Source: Nocardia suismassiliense
Lineage (GTDB): Bacteria > Actinomycetota > Actinomycetes > Mycobacteriales > Mycobacteriaceae
Assembly (NCBI RefSeq): GCF_900269665.1
Contig: NZ_LT985361.1
Coordinates: 6,121,833 to 6,158,051, forward strand
DNA: 36,219 nt
Direction of reading: 5' to 3'
Each line of letters opens with the position of its first letter. Positions within the stretch are counted from its first letter, which is position 1. The notes beneath the pieces were generated by a model. The model saw only the letters and a program-made list of their open reading frames with translations, did not search any database and was not told the DNA's origin. A program made the translations under genes and the position numbers. Of this stretch, positions 6,906-14,264 are shown in pieces.

Positions 6906-7876
6906 GCCGCCATGTCCTGGTGGCGCGGCTGGACAGCGCCGGTGATGTCCTGCTCGCCGGACCCGCCGTGCGCGCGGTCGCCCGGGTCGCCGGCACCGTG
7001 ACCTTTCTCGCGGGTCCGCGCGGCAGTTCGGCCGCCGCGCTGCTGCCCGGCATCGACCGGGTACTCCAGTTCGAGGCGCCCTGGCTGGACGCCGATCCGC
7101 CGCCGCTGACCCACGCGTCCGTGCGCGCCCTGATCGAATGCCTGCGCATGCTCGCGCCGGACGAAGCGATCATCAGCACCTCGCAGCACCAGTCCCCGCT
7201 GCCGCTCGCGCTGATCCTGCGGATGGCGGGCGTGCCGCGGATCAGCGCGATCACCACCGATGAGGCCGGGTCGCTGCTGGATGTCCGTCATCGAGTGAAA
7301 GACGATATGCCGGAACAGATTCGCGCCTTGTCGCTGGCTGTCGCGGCAGGCTATCCGCCCGCCGGTCATCGGCTGCGGGTCCGCGACGATCTGCCCGAGG
7401 TCGACGAATTGACCGGTGGCCCAGGCTATGTCGTGCTACATCCCGGTGCCACCGAGCCCTCCCGCCGGATGTCGGCGACGCGCAGCAGGCAGGTGGCCGC
7501 GGCGCTGGTCGACGCGGGGCACCGCGTGGTGGTGACCGGCAGCGCGGCCGAGCGAGCGCTCACCGATGCCGTCGCCGACGGGCAGGCCCGCGACCTCGGG
7601 GGTGCCACCGATCTGGCCGGTCTGGCCGCCGTGCTCCGTGATGCCGACGCGGTGGTCGCACCGAACACCGGCGCCGCTCCGCTGGCTGCCGCGGTGGCGA
7701 CGCCCGTAGTTTCGCTGTTCGCACCGGTGGTCCCGGCGCGGCGCTGGGCGCCTTACGGCGTGCCGACCGTGGTGCTCGGTGATCAGTCCGCACCATGCGG
7801 CAGGCACGGCCTCGACGCCATCCCGGACTTCGCGATCGTCTCCGCGACCGAGCAGGTGCTTCGCGCCGCCGATTGA
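6902..7876 (+). CDS. Glycosyltransferase family 9 (heptosyltransferase-like)
   Basis: A 324-residue GT9 protein, the family of ADP-heptose:LPS heptosyltransferases. It begins with HVLVARLDSAGDVLLAGPAVRAV, the typical first strand-loop-helix. The C-terminal donor domain has VVLHPGATEPSRRMSATRS and VVAPNTGAAPLAAAVATPVVSLFAP, where family members have the D/PNTGxxH-like nucleotide-sugar motif. Gram-positive cells have no LPS, so the acceptor is probably another glycolipid, glycan or antibiotic-like conjugate. Start and stop of the two genes overlap as ATGA, which suggests a two-enzyme pathway with the preceding glycosyltransferase. Confidence 0.88.
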   Translation: MSRHVLVARLDSAGDVLLAGPAVRAVARVAGTVTFLAGPRGSSAAALLPGIDRVLQFEAPWLDADPPPLTHASVRALIECLRMLAPDEAIISTSQHQSPLPLALILRMAGVPRISAITTDEAGSLLDVRHRVKDDMPEQIRALSLAVAAGYPPAGHRLRVRDDLPEVDELTGGPGYVVLHPGATEPSRRMSATRSRQVAAALVDAGHRVVVTGSAAERALTDAVADGQARDLGGATDLAGLAAVLRDADAVVAPNTGAAPLAAAVATPVVSLFAPVVPARRWAPYGVPTVVLGDQSAPCGRHGLDAIPDFAIVSATEQVLRAAD

Positions 7877-7895
7877 GCCCCGCTCGTCCGGGTAT
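7871..7895 (+). promoter_or_regulatory. SigF-type promoter of the usfY-like gene
   Basis: GATT (7871-7874), 15 bases, GGGTAT (7890-7895). The -35 overlaps the last codons of the GT9 gene. The start at 7944 is about 48 bases downstream of the -10. Confidence 0.65.
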
Positions 7896-7943
7896 GCGTT
7901 CGAATGCCCCCTCTGACGGTGGTTGGACCAGAAAGGACCCCCT

Positions 7944-8285
7944 ATGCTTCCCGGACCGGACGAAACGACCACGGGTCACGGCGGTGCCGAGCACCACGGA
8001 CGTCCCGACGACAATTTCCCGGATTACACCCGTACCTCGCGCGCCCACGTCGGTGAATCCATCGAGGACGCACGCAATTGGCCGGGCATCATCCTGGTGG
8101 CAATCGGACTGGTCGGCCTCGGGCTGACGCTGACCGCCGCAGGCTACGGCTTCGAGGGCTGGGCCATCATCGGCGCCATCGCCACCGTGGCCTGCATGGT
8201 GGCGGGCGTGCTCATCATCGTGCTCGAGCACCGTCGCCTCAAGAATCGGGCGGGCCTCGGCCTCACCGACCAGGCCGGCCATTGA
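7944..8285 (+). CDS. usfY: UsfY-like membrane protein
   Basis: A 113-residue protein. The N-terminus has DYTRTSRAHVGESIEDARNWPG, similar to the TTRPHAGES segment I recall from mycobacterial UsfY. Two membrane helices follow: GIILVAIGLVGLGLTLTAAG and IIGAIATVACMVAGVLIIVL. It ends in a basic EHRRLKNR tail. UsfY is a SigF-dependent protein of unknown function encoded near usfX in mycobacteria. The ATG at 7944 is chosen because AGAAAGGA sits about seven bases upstream; an earlier ATG at 7923 is weaker. The symbol rests on remembered similarity and the SigF-type promoter, not a database match. Confidence 0.65.
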   Translation: MLPGPDETTTGHGGAEHHGRPDDNFPDYTRTSRAHVGESIEDARNWPGIILVAIGLVGLGLTLTAAGYGFEGWAIIGAIATVACMVAGVLIIVLEHRRLKNRAGLGLTDQAGH

Positions 8286-8308
8286 TTGGTCATATCGCAC
8301 CCGGGTAT
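8284..8308 (+). promoter_or_regulatory. SigF-type promoter of the lipoprotein operon
   Basis: GATT (8284-8287), 15 bases, GGGTAT (8303-8308). The -35 overlaps the TGA stop codon of the usfY-like gene. The spacing and core are identical to the site at 7871. Confidence 0.65.
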
Positions 8309-8358
8309 TGCGCATCATGACGCCGCCGACCGCGGCGGCCTTCGTCTGAGGAGAAGAC

Positions 8359-8814
8359 ATGACCCGACATCGCCATCGGCCGATGGTGCGTGCACTGCTG
8401 CTCTCCGGTGCGCTCGCCGCGGCCCCGCTGCTCGCCGCGTGTTCGGACGACAAGGATCCGGCGGCACCCGCCACCCCCGACAACACGGTCATGCTGACCA
8501 TGCCGTCGACGACGGCCCAGGTGCCCGACCCGGACGATCAAGTGTCCGACGCTGCGGCGAAACAGCTGTGCGACATGATGCGTCCGGAAATCGACAACTG
8601 GCGCACCGAGGGTGCGGCGCTGGGCCGAGTGGCCTTCAACGGCACCGTGCACAACTGGGCAGCCCGCAACGGCGGCCTCAACGACACCGTGCTGAAGGAC
8701 CGCGGCGTCATCGACAAGATCACCACCCAGCACTGCCCGGACGTGCGCCAGCAGGCGCTCGAGGTACTCGATACCTCTGACCTCGCAGGCGCGCTCGCCG
8801 GATTCGGAGGCTGA
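8359..8814 (+). CDS. Secreted lipoprotein of unknown function
   Basis: A 151-residue lipoprotein. The signal peptide (RHRHRPMVRALLLSGALAAAPLLAAC) ends in a lipobox LLAAC with the lipid-bearing Cys at residue 28. The mature protein has a short Pro/Thr/Asp-rich linker and then a helical domain with two cysteines (QLCDMM and TQHCPD) that could form a disulfide. GAGGAG five bases before the ATG fixes the start. It is three bases ahead of a second lipoprotein gene and follows a SigF-type promoter, so it probably acts at the outer face of the membrane in stress. I do not recognise the family. Confidence 0.8.
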   Translation: MTRHRHRPMVRALLLSGALAAAPLLAACSDDKDPAAPATPDNTVMLTMPSTTAQVPDPDDQVSDAAAKQLCDMMRPEIDNWRTEGAALGRVAFNGTVHNWAARNGGLNDTVLKDRGVIDKITTQHCPDVRQQALEVLDTSDLAGALAGFGG

Positions 8815-8816
8815 CG

Positions 8817-9137
8817 ATGAGCAGAACCACCACCTCGCTCTGCGTGTTCGCACTGGCCACCGCCTTTTTCGTGGGCGGCTGCGGTGACGAGCCGGAGAAA
8901 CTCGTCAACAAGGGCGGCGATACGCCGTGCAACGAGTTCACCGCGCAGGATCCGGACAAGCAGCGGATCACCGTAACCAAGTTCCTCGAGCAAGAACGCG
9001 GCGGCGAGGCGCCGTCCACGCAGGACCAGACCGTGGACGCGTCGATCGCGGCGATCAAGTTGATGTGCACGGCTCAGGCGAATCCGGATACCCCGATCAA
9101 GAAGGCCGACCTGACCGGCATTCTGGTCCCGAAGTAA
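8817..9137 (+). CDS. Lipoprotein with a possible HdeA-like domain
   Basis: A 106-residue lipoprotein. The signal peptide ends in VGGC, with the acylated Cys at residue 22. The mature part TPCNEFTAQDPDKQRITVTKFL ... AAIKLMCTAQANPDTPIKKA has two cysteines and a helical layout that resembles the acid-stress chaperone HdeA and its actinobacterial relatives. This is a pattern judgement, not an alignment. If right, it would protect proteins outside the membrane in acid. The gene starts two bases after the previous stop, so both are in one operon. No separate promoter was seen. Confidence 0.7.
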   Translation: MSRTTTSLCVFALATAFFVGGCGDEPEKLVNKGGDTPCNEFTAQDPDKQRITVTKFLEQERGGEAPSTQDQTVDASIAAIKLMCTAQANPDTPIKKADLTGILVPK

Positions 9138-9164
9138 ACACGCAGGCACGAACGAGGCGAGGAC

Positions 9165-9359
9165 ATGACATCGCGTCATCATAGAAACGTTGTGGAACTG
9201 CTTGTTCTGCAACACAATCGGATGCGCGAGCTGTTAGAGGAGATGCAGTCCACGGCGGGCCCGGAGCGCAGGGAGTCGTTCGAGGAGTTCGTCCGCTGGC
9301 TCGCGGTGCACGAGGCCACCGAGGCAGAGTTGATGCAGGACACCGCTATGTCGTGGTGA
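9165..9359 (+). pseudogene. Truncated hemerythrin-like (HHE) gene
   Basis: A 64-residue frame with a good ribosome binding site (GAGGCGAGGAC before the ATG). It matches the first half of a hemerythrin HHE domain: VVELLVLQHNRMRELL, then FEEFVRWLAVHEATEAELM. Full actinobacterial members run to about 150-190 residues and add two more helices with the remaining iron ligands. Here the frame ends in QDTAMSW and runs 14 bases into the convergent peptidase gene. The missing half implies a truncation at a past rearrangement joint near 9335-9345. It is the last gene of the lipoprotein operon. A working half-domain is possible but unlikely. Confidence 0.7.
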
Positions 9360-10422
9360 GCAACTTCAGCACCGTGTCCACCGGCAGCGCCGGCGAGCGA
9401 TGGCCGTCCCGGCCGACCATCGTCTCGCCGGCGAACAGCACGTTCACCACGGCCTCCTCGACCACCTGGACGATCGCGTCGTAGAACGGGTTGAGCTGAC
9501 CCCACGGGATGAATGTCAGCTGTTCGTAAGGGCTTTCGCCGTTGGGGAAGGTACTGGTGAGCGCGCCCTCGTTGGCGGTGGAGAAGGTCAGGAAGATGTC
9601 GCCGGAGAAGTGTGACCCGGTGGTGCCGGTGCGCGCGAGACCGAGCGGCACCCGGCGCGACATCGCGGTCAGCTGCCCCGGCAGCAGCGGCGCGTCGGTC
9701 GCGACGACGACGATGACCGAGCCGGAACCCGCCGGGGCGGCCCACTCCCCCAGCGGATCGTCCTCGGCCAGCACCTCACCCAGTGGCACGCCGCGGATCG
9801 TAAGTTCCTTGCGGGCACCGAAATTCGCTTGCACGAAGGCACCGACGGTGTAGGTGTCCTTGCCGTACTCGACGCGGCGCGACGCGGTGCCGCTACCGCC
9901 CTTGAATCCGTAACAGTTCATTCCGGTGCCGCCGCCGACGCTGCCCTCGGCGATCGGCCCACCCGCAGCGGTCTCGATGGCCGCCATCGCATCGGCCGAC
10001 GTGACGTGCGCACCGTTGATGTCGTTGAGGTAGCCGTCCCAGGTTTCGGCGACCACCGGCAGCGACCAGTCGTCGGGTAGCTCCGGAAACGCCTCGACCA
10101 GCCAGTCGATGATCCCCCGGTGACAGGTGCCGACCGCATGAGTGTTGGTGATCAGGATGGGCAGCGCCAGCGAACCCGTCTCGGTGAGCCAGACGGTGCC
10201 GGTCATCTCGCCGTTGCCGTTGAGCGAATACCAGCCCGCGGCACACGGCGTGAATACCCGCTCGCGGCCGCGCGGCAGGATCGCCGTGACGCCGGTGCGC
10301 ACGTCCTCGCCGCGAATGAGGGTGGTGTAACCGACCTCGACGCCGGGCACGTCGGTGATAGCGTTCAATTCCCCAGTGGCTCCAGGGAATTGCAGCCCGA
10401 ACTCCCGCGCACGCACATTCAT
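9346..10422 (-). CDS. P1 family peptidase (DmpA/BapA-type aminopeptidase)
   Basis: A 358-residue N-terminal nucleophile hydrolase of family S58, which removes N-terminal residues from D- or beta-amino-acid peptides or amides. Family features: ITDVPGVEVGYTTL near the N-terminus, ITNTHAVGT, SVGGGTGMNCYGFKGGSGTASR, and AGSGSVIVVVATDAPLLPGQ. By analogy with BapA, self-cleavage should occur before the Ser of the last segment (about Ser235), making that Ser the nucleophile. No Shine-Dalgarno is obvious; a TAGGAT element six bases before the ATG suggests a leaderless transcript. It ends inside the truncated hemerythrin gene on the other strand. Confidence 0.92.
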   Translation of the reverse strand: MNVRAREFGLQFPGATGELNAITDVPGVEVGYTTLIRGEDVRTGVTAILPRGRERVFTPCAAGWYSLNGNGEMTGTVWLTETGSLALPILITNTHAVGTCHRGIIDWLVEAFPELPDDWSLPVVAETWDGYLNDINGAHVTSADAMAAIETAAGGPIAEGSVGGGTGMNCYGFKGGSGTASRRVEYGKDTYTVGAFVQANFGARKELTIRGVPLGEVLAEDDPLGEWAAPAGSGSVIVVVATDAPLLPGQLTAMSRRVPLGLARTGTTGSHFSGDIFLTFSTANEGALTSTFPNGESPYEQLTFIPWGQLNPFYDAIVQVVEEAVVNVLFAGETMVGRDGHRSPALPVDTVLKLLTTT

Positions 10423-10491
10423 GGGATGATCCTAAAGAAAGAAACCGACCGCCGCGCGGTTATCCGGCCAGTTTTCAGACATCGAGCTCGG

Positions 10492-10516
10492 GTTTGCCCG
10501 GTCGCGGACCGGTTAT
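10492..10516 (+). promoter_or_regulatory. SigF-like promoter of the FAD-Rieske gene
   Basis: GTTT (10492-10495), 15 bases, GGTTAT (10511-10516), one base off GGGTAT. The ATG at 10526 is nine bases after the -10, so translation would be nearly leaderless. Confidence 0.5.
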
Positions 10517-10525
10517 GCCGGGACT

Positions 10526-12028
10526 ATGACGCCACTATGGTTGAACGACGCCGAGGTTCCCGCGCGGTTGCGATTGACGCCCGGATCACGCTTCGACACC
10601 GTCGTGATCGGCGGCGGTCTCACCGGACTGGTGACCGCGCTGCTGCTCGCCGAGAGCGGCGTCCAGGTGGCGGTCGTCGAGGCCAAACGGGTCGGCGCGG
10701 GCACCACCGGCGCCAGCACCGCCAAGATCAGCCTGCTCCAGGGCACCAGGGCACAGCAGATCCGAAAGCGCCATTCCGTGGGCACGCTCCGCGACTATGT
10801 GGCGGCGAATCGCGAAGGGCAGCAATGGTTGTTGCGGTTCTGCGCCGAGCACGGCGTCGCCGTACAACATCAGGCGGCACTCACCTACGCGCAGTCCGAA
10901 GACGAAATCGGCAAGGTGCGTGCGGAATTCGACGCGACCCGGGCGGCGGGCCTACCCACCGAGCTCGTCGACGAGCTCGACGTCCCCTTCCCGAACCACG
11001 GTGCGGTGCGGCTGGCCGACCAGGCCCAGGCCGACCCCATGGCCGTTCTCGCCGCGCTCGCGGCCCAGGTCGAGTCGCATGCGGCGCCGATCTACGAGTC
11101 GACCACTGTGCGCGGCGTGCACAGTGGTCACAACGGCGAGCTCACCGTGGAGACCGAACACGGTGACCTGGGCGCGCGTACCGTCGTCTTGGCAACGGGC
11201 ACACCCATACTCGATCGCGGCGGGTTCTTCGCCAGGCTCACCGCACAGCGTTCCTACCTGGCCGCTTTCCGGCTGGACGAACCGATGCCGCGCGACATGT
11301 ACATCAGTGCGGGGCAACCCACCCGCTCGATGCGGTACGCGCCGACGCCGGACGGGGACGTGCTGCTGGTCGGCGGCAACGGTCATCCCGTCGGACGCAC
11401 GAAGTCCGAGCGCGCGAAGGTCGACGATCTGCTCAGCTGGACGCGGACCTGGTTCCCCACGGCGCAACCCATGCAGGAATGGTCGGCGCAGGACTACTCG
11501 CCGGTCGGCGAACTGCCCTATGTCGGGCCGCTGCTGCCGGGCCGGGAGAACATCCTGCTCGGCACCGGGTACGCGAAGTGGGGCCTCACCAACGGCGTCG
11601 CCGCCGCCTTGGCGCTGGCCGGTCGGATCACCGGCAAGTCACCGCACTGGGCGGAGGCGCTCGCCAGCTGGCGGCCGAACGAACTCAAGGCGCTGCCGTC
11701 CGCCGCCCTCGCGAACGGCGCTGTCGCGCAACAACTCACGACCGGCTGGCTGCGCGTGACCACCCACGCCTCCGATCAGGTCCCGGCGGAGGGCTGCGGC
11801 ACCGTCGAACGACACGGCCTGCGCCCCACCGCGACCTGCACGGTCGACGGCACCACCACCGAGCTGTCCGCCGTCTGTCCGCACCTCTACGGAATCGTGC
11901 GCTGGAACGACGCCGAGCGCTCCTGGGACTGCCCGCTGCACGGTTCCCGATTCGCCCCCGACGGCACCCTGCTGGAAGGACCCGCCACCAAGCCGCTCAC
12001 TCCGCTCAGCCCACCACGGCCGTCGTGA
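10526..12028 (+). CDS. FAD-dependent oxidoreductase with C-terminal Rieske 2Fe-2S domain
   Basis: A 500-residue fusion. Residues 25-390 are a DAO-type flavoprotein with the dinucleotide motif VVIGGGLTG (27-34), a GAGTTGASTAK region and a late LLGTGYAKWGLTNG FAD contact. Residues about 415-490 are a Rieske domain with Cys451-Pro-His453 and Cys469-Pro-Leu-His472, all four iron-sulfur ligands present. Electrons should pass between FAD and the 2Fe-2S cluster. The substrate is unknown; related fusions are annotated as glycine/D-amino-acid-oxidase-like Rieske proteins. A SigF-like promoter directly in front suggests a stress or redox role. Confidence 0.92.
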   Translation: MTPLWLNDAEVPARLRLTPGSRFDTVVIGGGLTGLVTALLLAESGVQVAVVEAKRVGAGTTGASTAKISLLQGTRAQQIRKRHSVGTLRDYVAANREGQQWLLRFCAEHGVAVQHQAALTYAQSEDEIGKVRAEFDATRAAGLPTELVDELDVPFPNHGAVRLADQAQADPMAVLAALAAQVESHAAPIYESTTVRGVHSGHNGELTVETEHGDLGARTVVLATGTPILDRGGFFARLTAQRSYLAAFRLDEPMPRDMYISAGQPTRSMRYAPTPDGDVLLVGGNGHPVGRTKSERAKVDDLLSWTRTWFPTAQPMQEWSAQDYSPVGELPYVGPLLPGRENILLGTGYAKWGLTNGVAAALALAGRITGKSPHWAEALASWRPNELKALPSAALANGAVAQQLTTGWLRVTTHASDQVPAEGCGTVERHGLRPTATCTVDGTTTELSAVCPHLYGIVRWNDAERSWDCPLHGSRFAPDGTLLEGPATKPLTPLSPPRPS

Positions 12029-12179
12029 AAGCCTGACCGGACATAGCAAATTCTTGCCTATCGGGCTCACGACGCGGCCCGATCCGCCCTACGGCCGTTA
12101 GCGTGGGAGACGTGGTCACGCTGACACGGTCGGCTCAGGGCGCTGCGGCAGATTCACCAGCTTCCCTCGACCGATCGCC

Positions 12180-12198
12180 CAGTGGCACAGCACCACTG
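12180..12198. terminator. Short hairpin between convergent genes
   Basis: CAGTGG, a 7-base loop, CCACTG. It lies between the convergent FAD-Rieske and P-loop kinase genes and could end both transcripts. It is small and has no U-tract. The rest of the 190-base gap shows nothing. Confidence 0.25.
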
Positions 12199-12221
12199 AA
12201 CGGCGGGGAGGCCCGCGCGGG

Positions 12222-12749
12222 TTACTGCGGCAGCGGTTCCGCGCGGGTCAAAATCTGGTCGACGGTCTGCTCGACGGTGAGATCGGAAGTGTCCAGCCAC
12301 AATCCGATGCGCGGGGTGGTCTGCCGCAAGGCGGAGTCCAGGTCGGCCACGCTGAACGTGCCGTACGCTTCCTTGCCCCGGGCGGCTTCCCGGGCGGCAA
12401 CGGCGTACGGTCGCGGCGCCAGCACCACCACGTACAACGGCCGCGTCTCGATCTGATCGATGGTGTACTGCAACAACTCTCCGAGCACGGTGTCCTGCAG
12501 CACCGCGGTGAAACCGGCCTCCGCGTAGGCGTCGGCGGCGTTCGCCGCGAGCCGATGCCGCAAACAGAGCTGCCGCAGCGCCTCCTGCGAAGGCTCCCTG
12601 CTCATTTCGTCCCGGCCACCGACGATGAACCTTCGAAAAGTGTCACCCCGAACATGCGCCGACCGCGGCAGTCGCTCGGCTAACGCCTGCGCCACAGTCG
12701 ACTTCCCCGCCGCCTGAATGCCAGTAATGAGGAAGACCGAAGGTGTCAT
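12222..12749 (-). CDS. P-loop kinase/phosphotransferase-like ATPase
   Basis: A 175-residue small AAA/zeta-toxin-like P-loop protein. The Walker A motif GIQAAGKST opens the protein, then a RGDTFRRFI segment, VLQDTVLGELLQYTIDQI, VVVLAPRP and the late LWLDTSDLTVEQTVDQIL. The layout resembles nucleoside or antibiotic phosphotransferases and adenylate-kinase-like enzymes. The substrate cannot be read from the sequence. The ATG at 12749 is chosen because a -10-like TATGAT ends four bases before it, which suits a leaderless transcript; an ATG at 12758 would add three residues. There is no antitoxin gene next to it, so a toxin role is not supported. Confidence 0.8.
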   Translation of the reverse strand: MTPSVFLITGIQAAGKSTVAQALAERLPRSAHVRGDTFRRFIVGGRDEMSREPSQEALRQLCLRHRLAANAADAYAEAGFTAVLQDTVLGELLQYTIDQIETRPLYVVVLAPRPYAVAAREAARGKEAYGTFSVADLDSALRQTTPRIGLWLDTSDLTVEQTVDQILTRAEPLPQ

Positions 12750-12910
12750 GCTGATCATAATTGCACTGGATGCAAGTGAGTATCAGGTGAGGCGGCGGAT
12801 ACCTCACCCCGGGGAGCCATGCCCGGAAGCGGATCGGTGGTTACGATCAAGCCATTGTCGAAACTTGGCCTTCATCAGCGGCCGTTGCCAGAATCCGACC
12901 AGGAGGCCAG

Positions 12911-13366
12911 TTGACGATCTTCCGCAGTGTCATCGGAGTGCAGTTGTTGCTGACCAAGGGCGAACGCGTCCTGCTCGCGCGGCGGCGGAATACCGAGTTC
13001 GGCGACGGGGAATGGAACGCTCCCGGCGGGCGGCTGGATGCCGGGGAGGACGTGCTCACTGCGGTTATTCGGGAGGCCGAAGAGGAGATCGGGGTGCAGG
13101 TGGAGCGCGAGCACGTCCAGATGGTCGCCTCGATGCACATCCAGTCCCCGCCTGGTCAGGCCTTGATCGTATTCATCTTCCAAGCCGATACCTGGTCCGG
13201 CGAACCGTGGAACCGGGAACCCGAACGCTGCTCGGAACTGCGCTGGTTCGACGTCGGCGACATCCCGGACGACACCATCCTCAGCACCCGCGCCGGGCTG
13301 GACATGTTCCGCGACAACGAACACTTCGGCCTGTACGGCTGGCCCGAGCACGCCGCCCTGCGGTAG
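12911..13366 (+). CDS. Nudix hydrolase
   Basis: A 151-residue Nudix protein that should cleave a nucleoside diphosphate linked to another group. The Nudix box is complete: G-x5-E-x7-REAEEEIGV within GGRLDAGEDVL (about residues 38-60). The N-terminal SVIGVQLLLTKGERVLLARR strand and an ELRWFDVGDIPDD segment are as expected. The start is TTG at 12911, set by a perfect AGGAGG four bases upstream. The C-terminal NEHFGLYGWP pattern is common in actinobacterial members. It ends nine bases from a convergent dehydrogenase gene. The physiological substrate is unknown. Confidence 0.93.
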   Translation: MTIFRSVIGVQLLLTKGERVLLARRRNTEFGDGEWNAPGGRLDAGEDVLTAVIREAEEEIGVQVEREHVQMVASMHIQSPPGQALIVFIFQADTWSGEPWNREPERCSELRWFDVGDIPDDTILSTRAGLDMFRDNEHFGLYGWPEHAALR

Positions 13367-13375
13367 GGACGGCGG

Positions 13376-14140
13376 TCAGAGCAGGGTGCCGCCGGACGCG
13401 TCGATGTAGGAGCCGGTGATCCAGCGAGCGTCCTCGGACGCGACGAAGGCCACCACGTCGGCGATATCGGATACCTCGCCGACCCGGTTGAAGGCGGACC
13501 AGGCCGACATCTCGGCGACGGTGTCCGGGTCATCGAACACCGGATCACCGTTGTTGGTGACGCCCGGGGCGACCGTGTTGATGGTGATGCCGCGGGGCGC
13601 GATGTGCAGGGCCAGTTGCAGGGTGATCTGCTCCATGGCGCCCTTGCTCATCGCGTAGCAGATCTGCGACGGCAGCGAGGTCCTGGTCATGCCGGAGGAG
13701 ATGTTGATGATCCGGCCACCGGAGGTCATCGAGCTCAGTGCGCGCAGGGTGAGATAGAACGGCGCCTTGGTGTTGACCGCGATGTGCCGATCGAACATCT
13801 CCGGCGTGACGTCCTCGGGCATCGTGCCGGTGAATCCGGCGTGCGCCGCGTTGTTCACCAGGATGTCCAGCCGCACGGTGCCGGTCCGGGTGAGCAGTTC
13901 CGGTTCCAGCTGCGCGAACAACTCCGAGATCGCCTCGGGCGCACCGAGTTCGGCGCGCACCAAAAAGGCGTGTCCGCCTGCCGCCTCGATCAGCCGGACG
14001 GTCTCTTTACCCGCCCCCTCGTTGGTCGAATAGTGCACCGCGACCAGCGCACCGTCCCGCGCCAGCCGGCAGGCGATGCCGCGTCCGATACCACGGCTGG
14101 AACCGGTGACCAGGGCCACTTTGCCCTGCAACTTGCCCAT
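13376..14140 (-). CDS. Short-chain dehydrogenase/reductase
   Basis: A 254-residue classical SDR using NAD(P)H. Cofactor motif TGSSRGIG, the NNAAHAG motif, catalytic Ser in NISSG, and YAMSK with the Tyr and Lys. It ends with the usual DASGGTLL strand. The substrate is unknown. The start ATG at 14140 has GGAGGGG seven bases upstream; the longer open frame is non-coding leader. A perfect inverted repeat TACTAC-N5-GTAGTA lies just upstream, in AT-richer DNA, and probably binds a repressor that is not encoded next door. Confidence 0.93.
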   Translation of the reverse strand: MGKLQGKVALVTGSSRGIGRGIACRLARDGALVAVHYSTNEGAGKETVRLIEAAGGHAFLVRAELGAPEAISELFAQLEPELLTRTGTVRLDILVNNAAHAGFTGTMPEDVTPEMFDRHIAVNTKAPFYLTLRALSSMTSGGRIINISSGMTRTSLPSQICYAMSKGAMEQITLQLALHIAPRGITINTVAPGVTNNGDPVFDDPDTVAEMSAWSAFNRVGEVSDIADVVAFVASEDARWITGSYIDASGGTLL

Positions 14141-14154
14141 GACTTCCCCTCCGC

Positions 14155-14171
14155 TACTACGGTTTGTAGTA
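14155..14171. promoter_or_regulatory. Operator-like inverted repeat upstream of the SDR gene
   Basis: TACTAC, 5 bases, GTAGTA, followed by another TAGTAGC at 14174-14180 that can pair with GCTACTA at 14153-14159. It sits 15-30 bases before the start codon, an ideal place for a TetR-, MarR- or HxlR-type repressor. Confidence 0.5.
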
Positions 14172-14264
14172 CATAGTAGCGAAGTACACCAACGGGACAA
14201 TCCCGGCGAACCGTGCCGAATGCCACAGGCGAAAGCTGTTGCGGGGAGACCGATCGTCTGCGTG

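Noticed and set aside
12103..12456. Small plus-strand gene after the FAD-Rieske gene
   Set aside because: The frame mostly runs antisense to the P-loop kinase gene and lacks a ribosome binding site.
12222..12749. Zeta toxin of a toxin-antitoxin pair
   Set aside because: The P-loop fold fits many small kinases and there is no adjacent small antitoxin gene.
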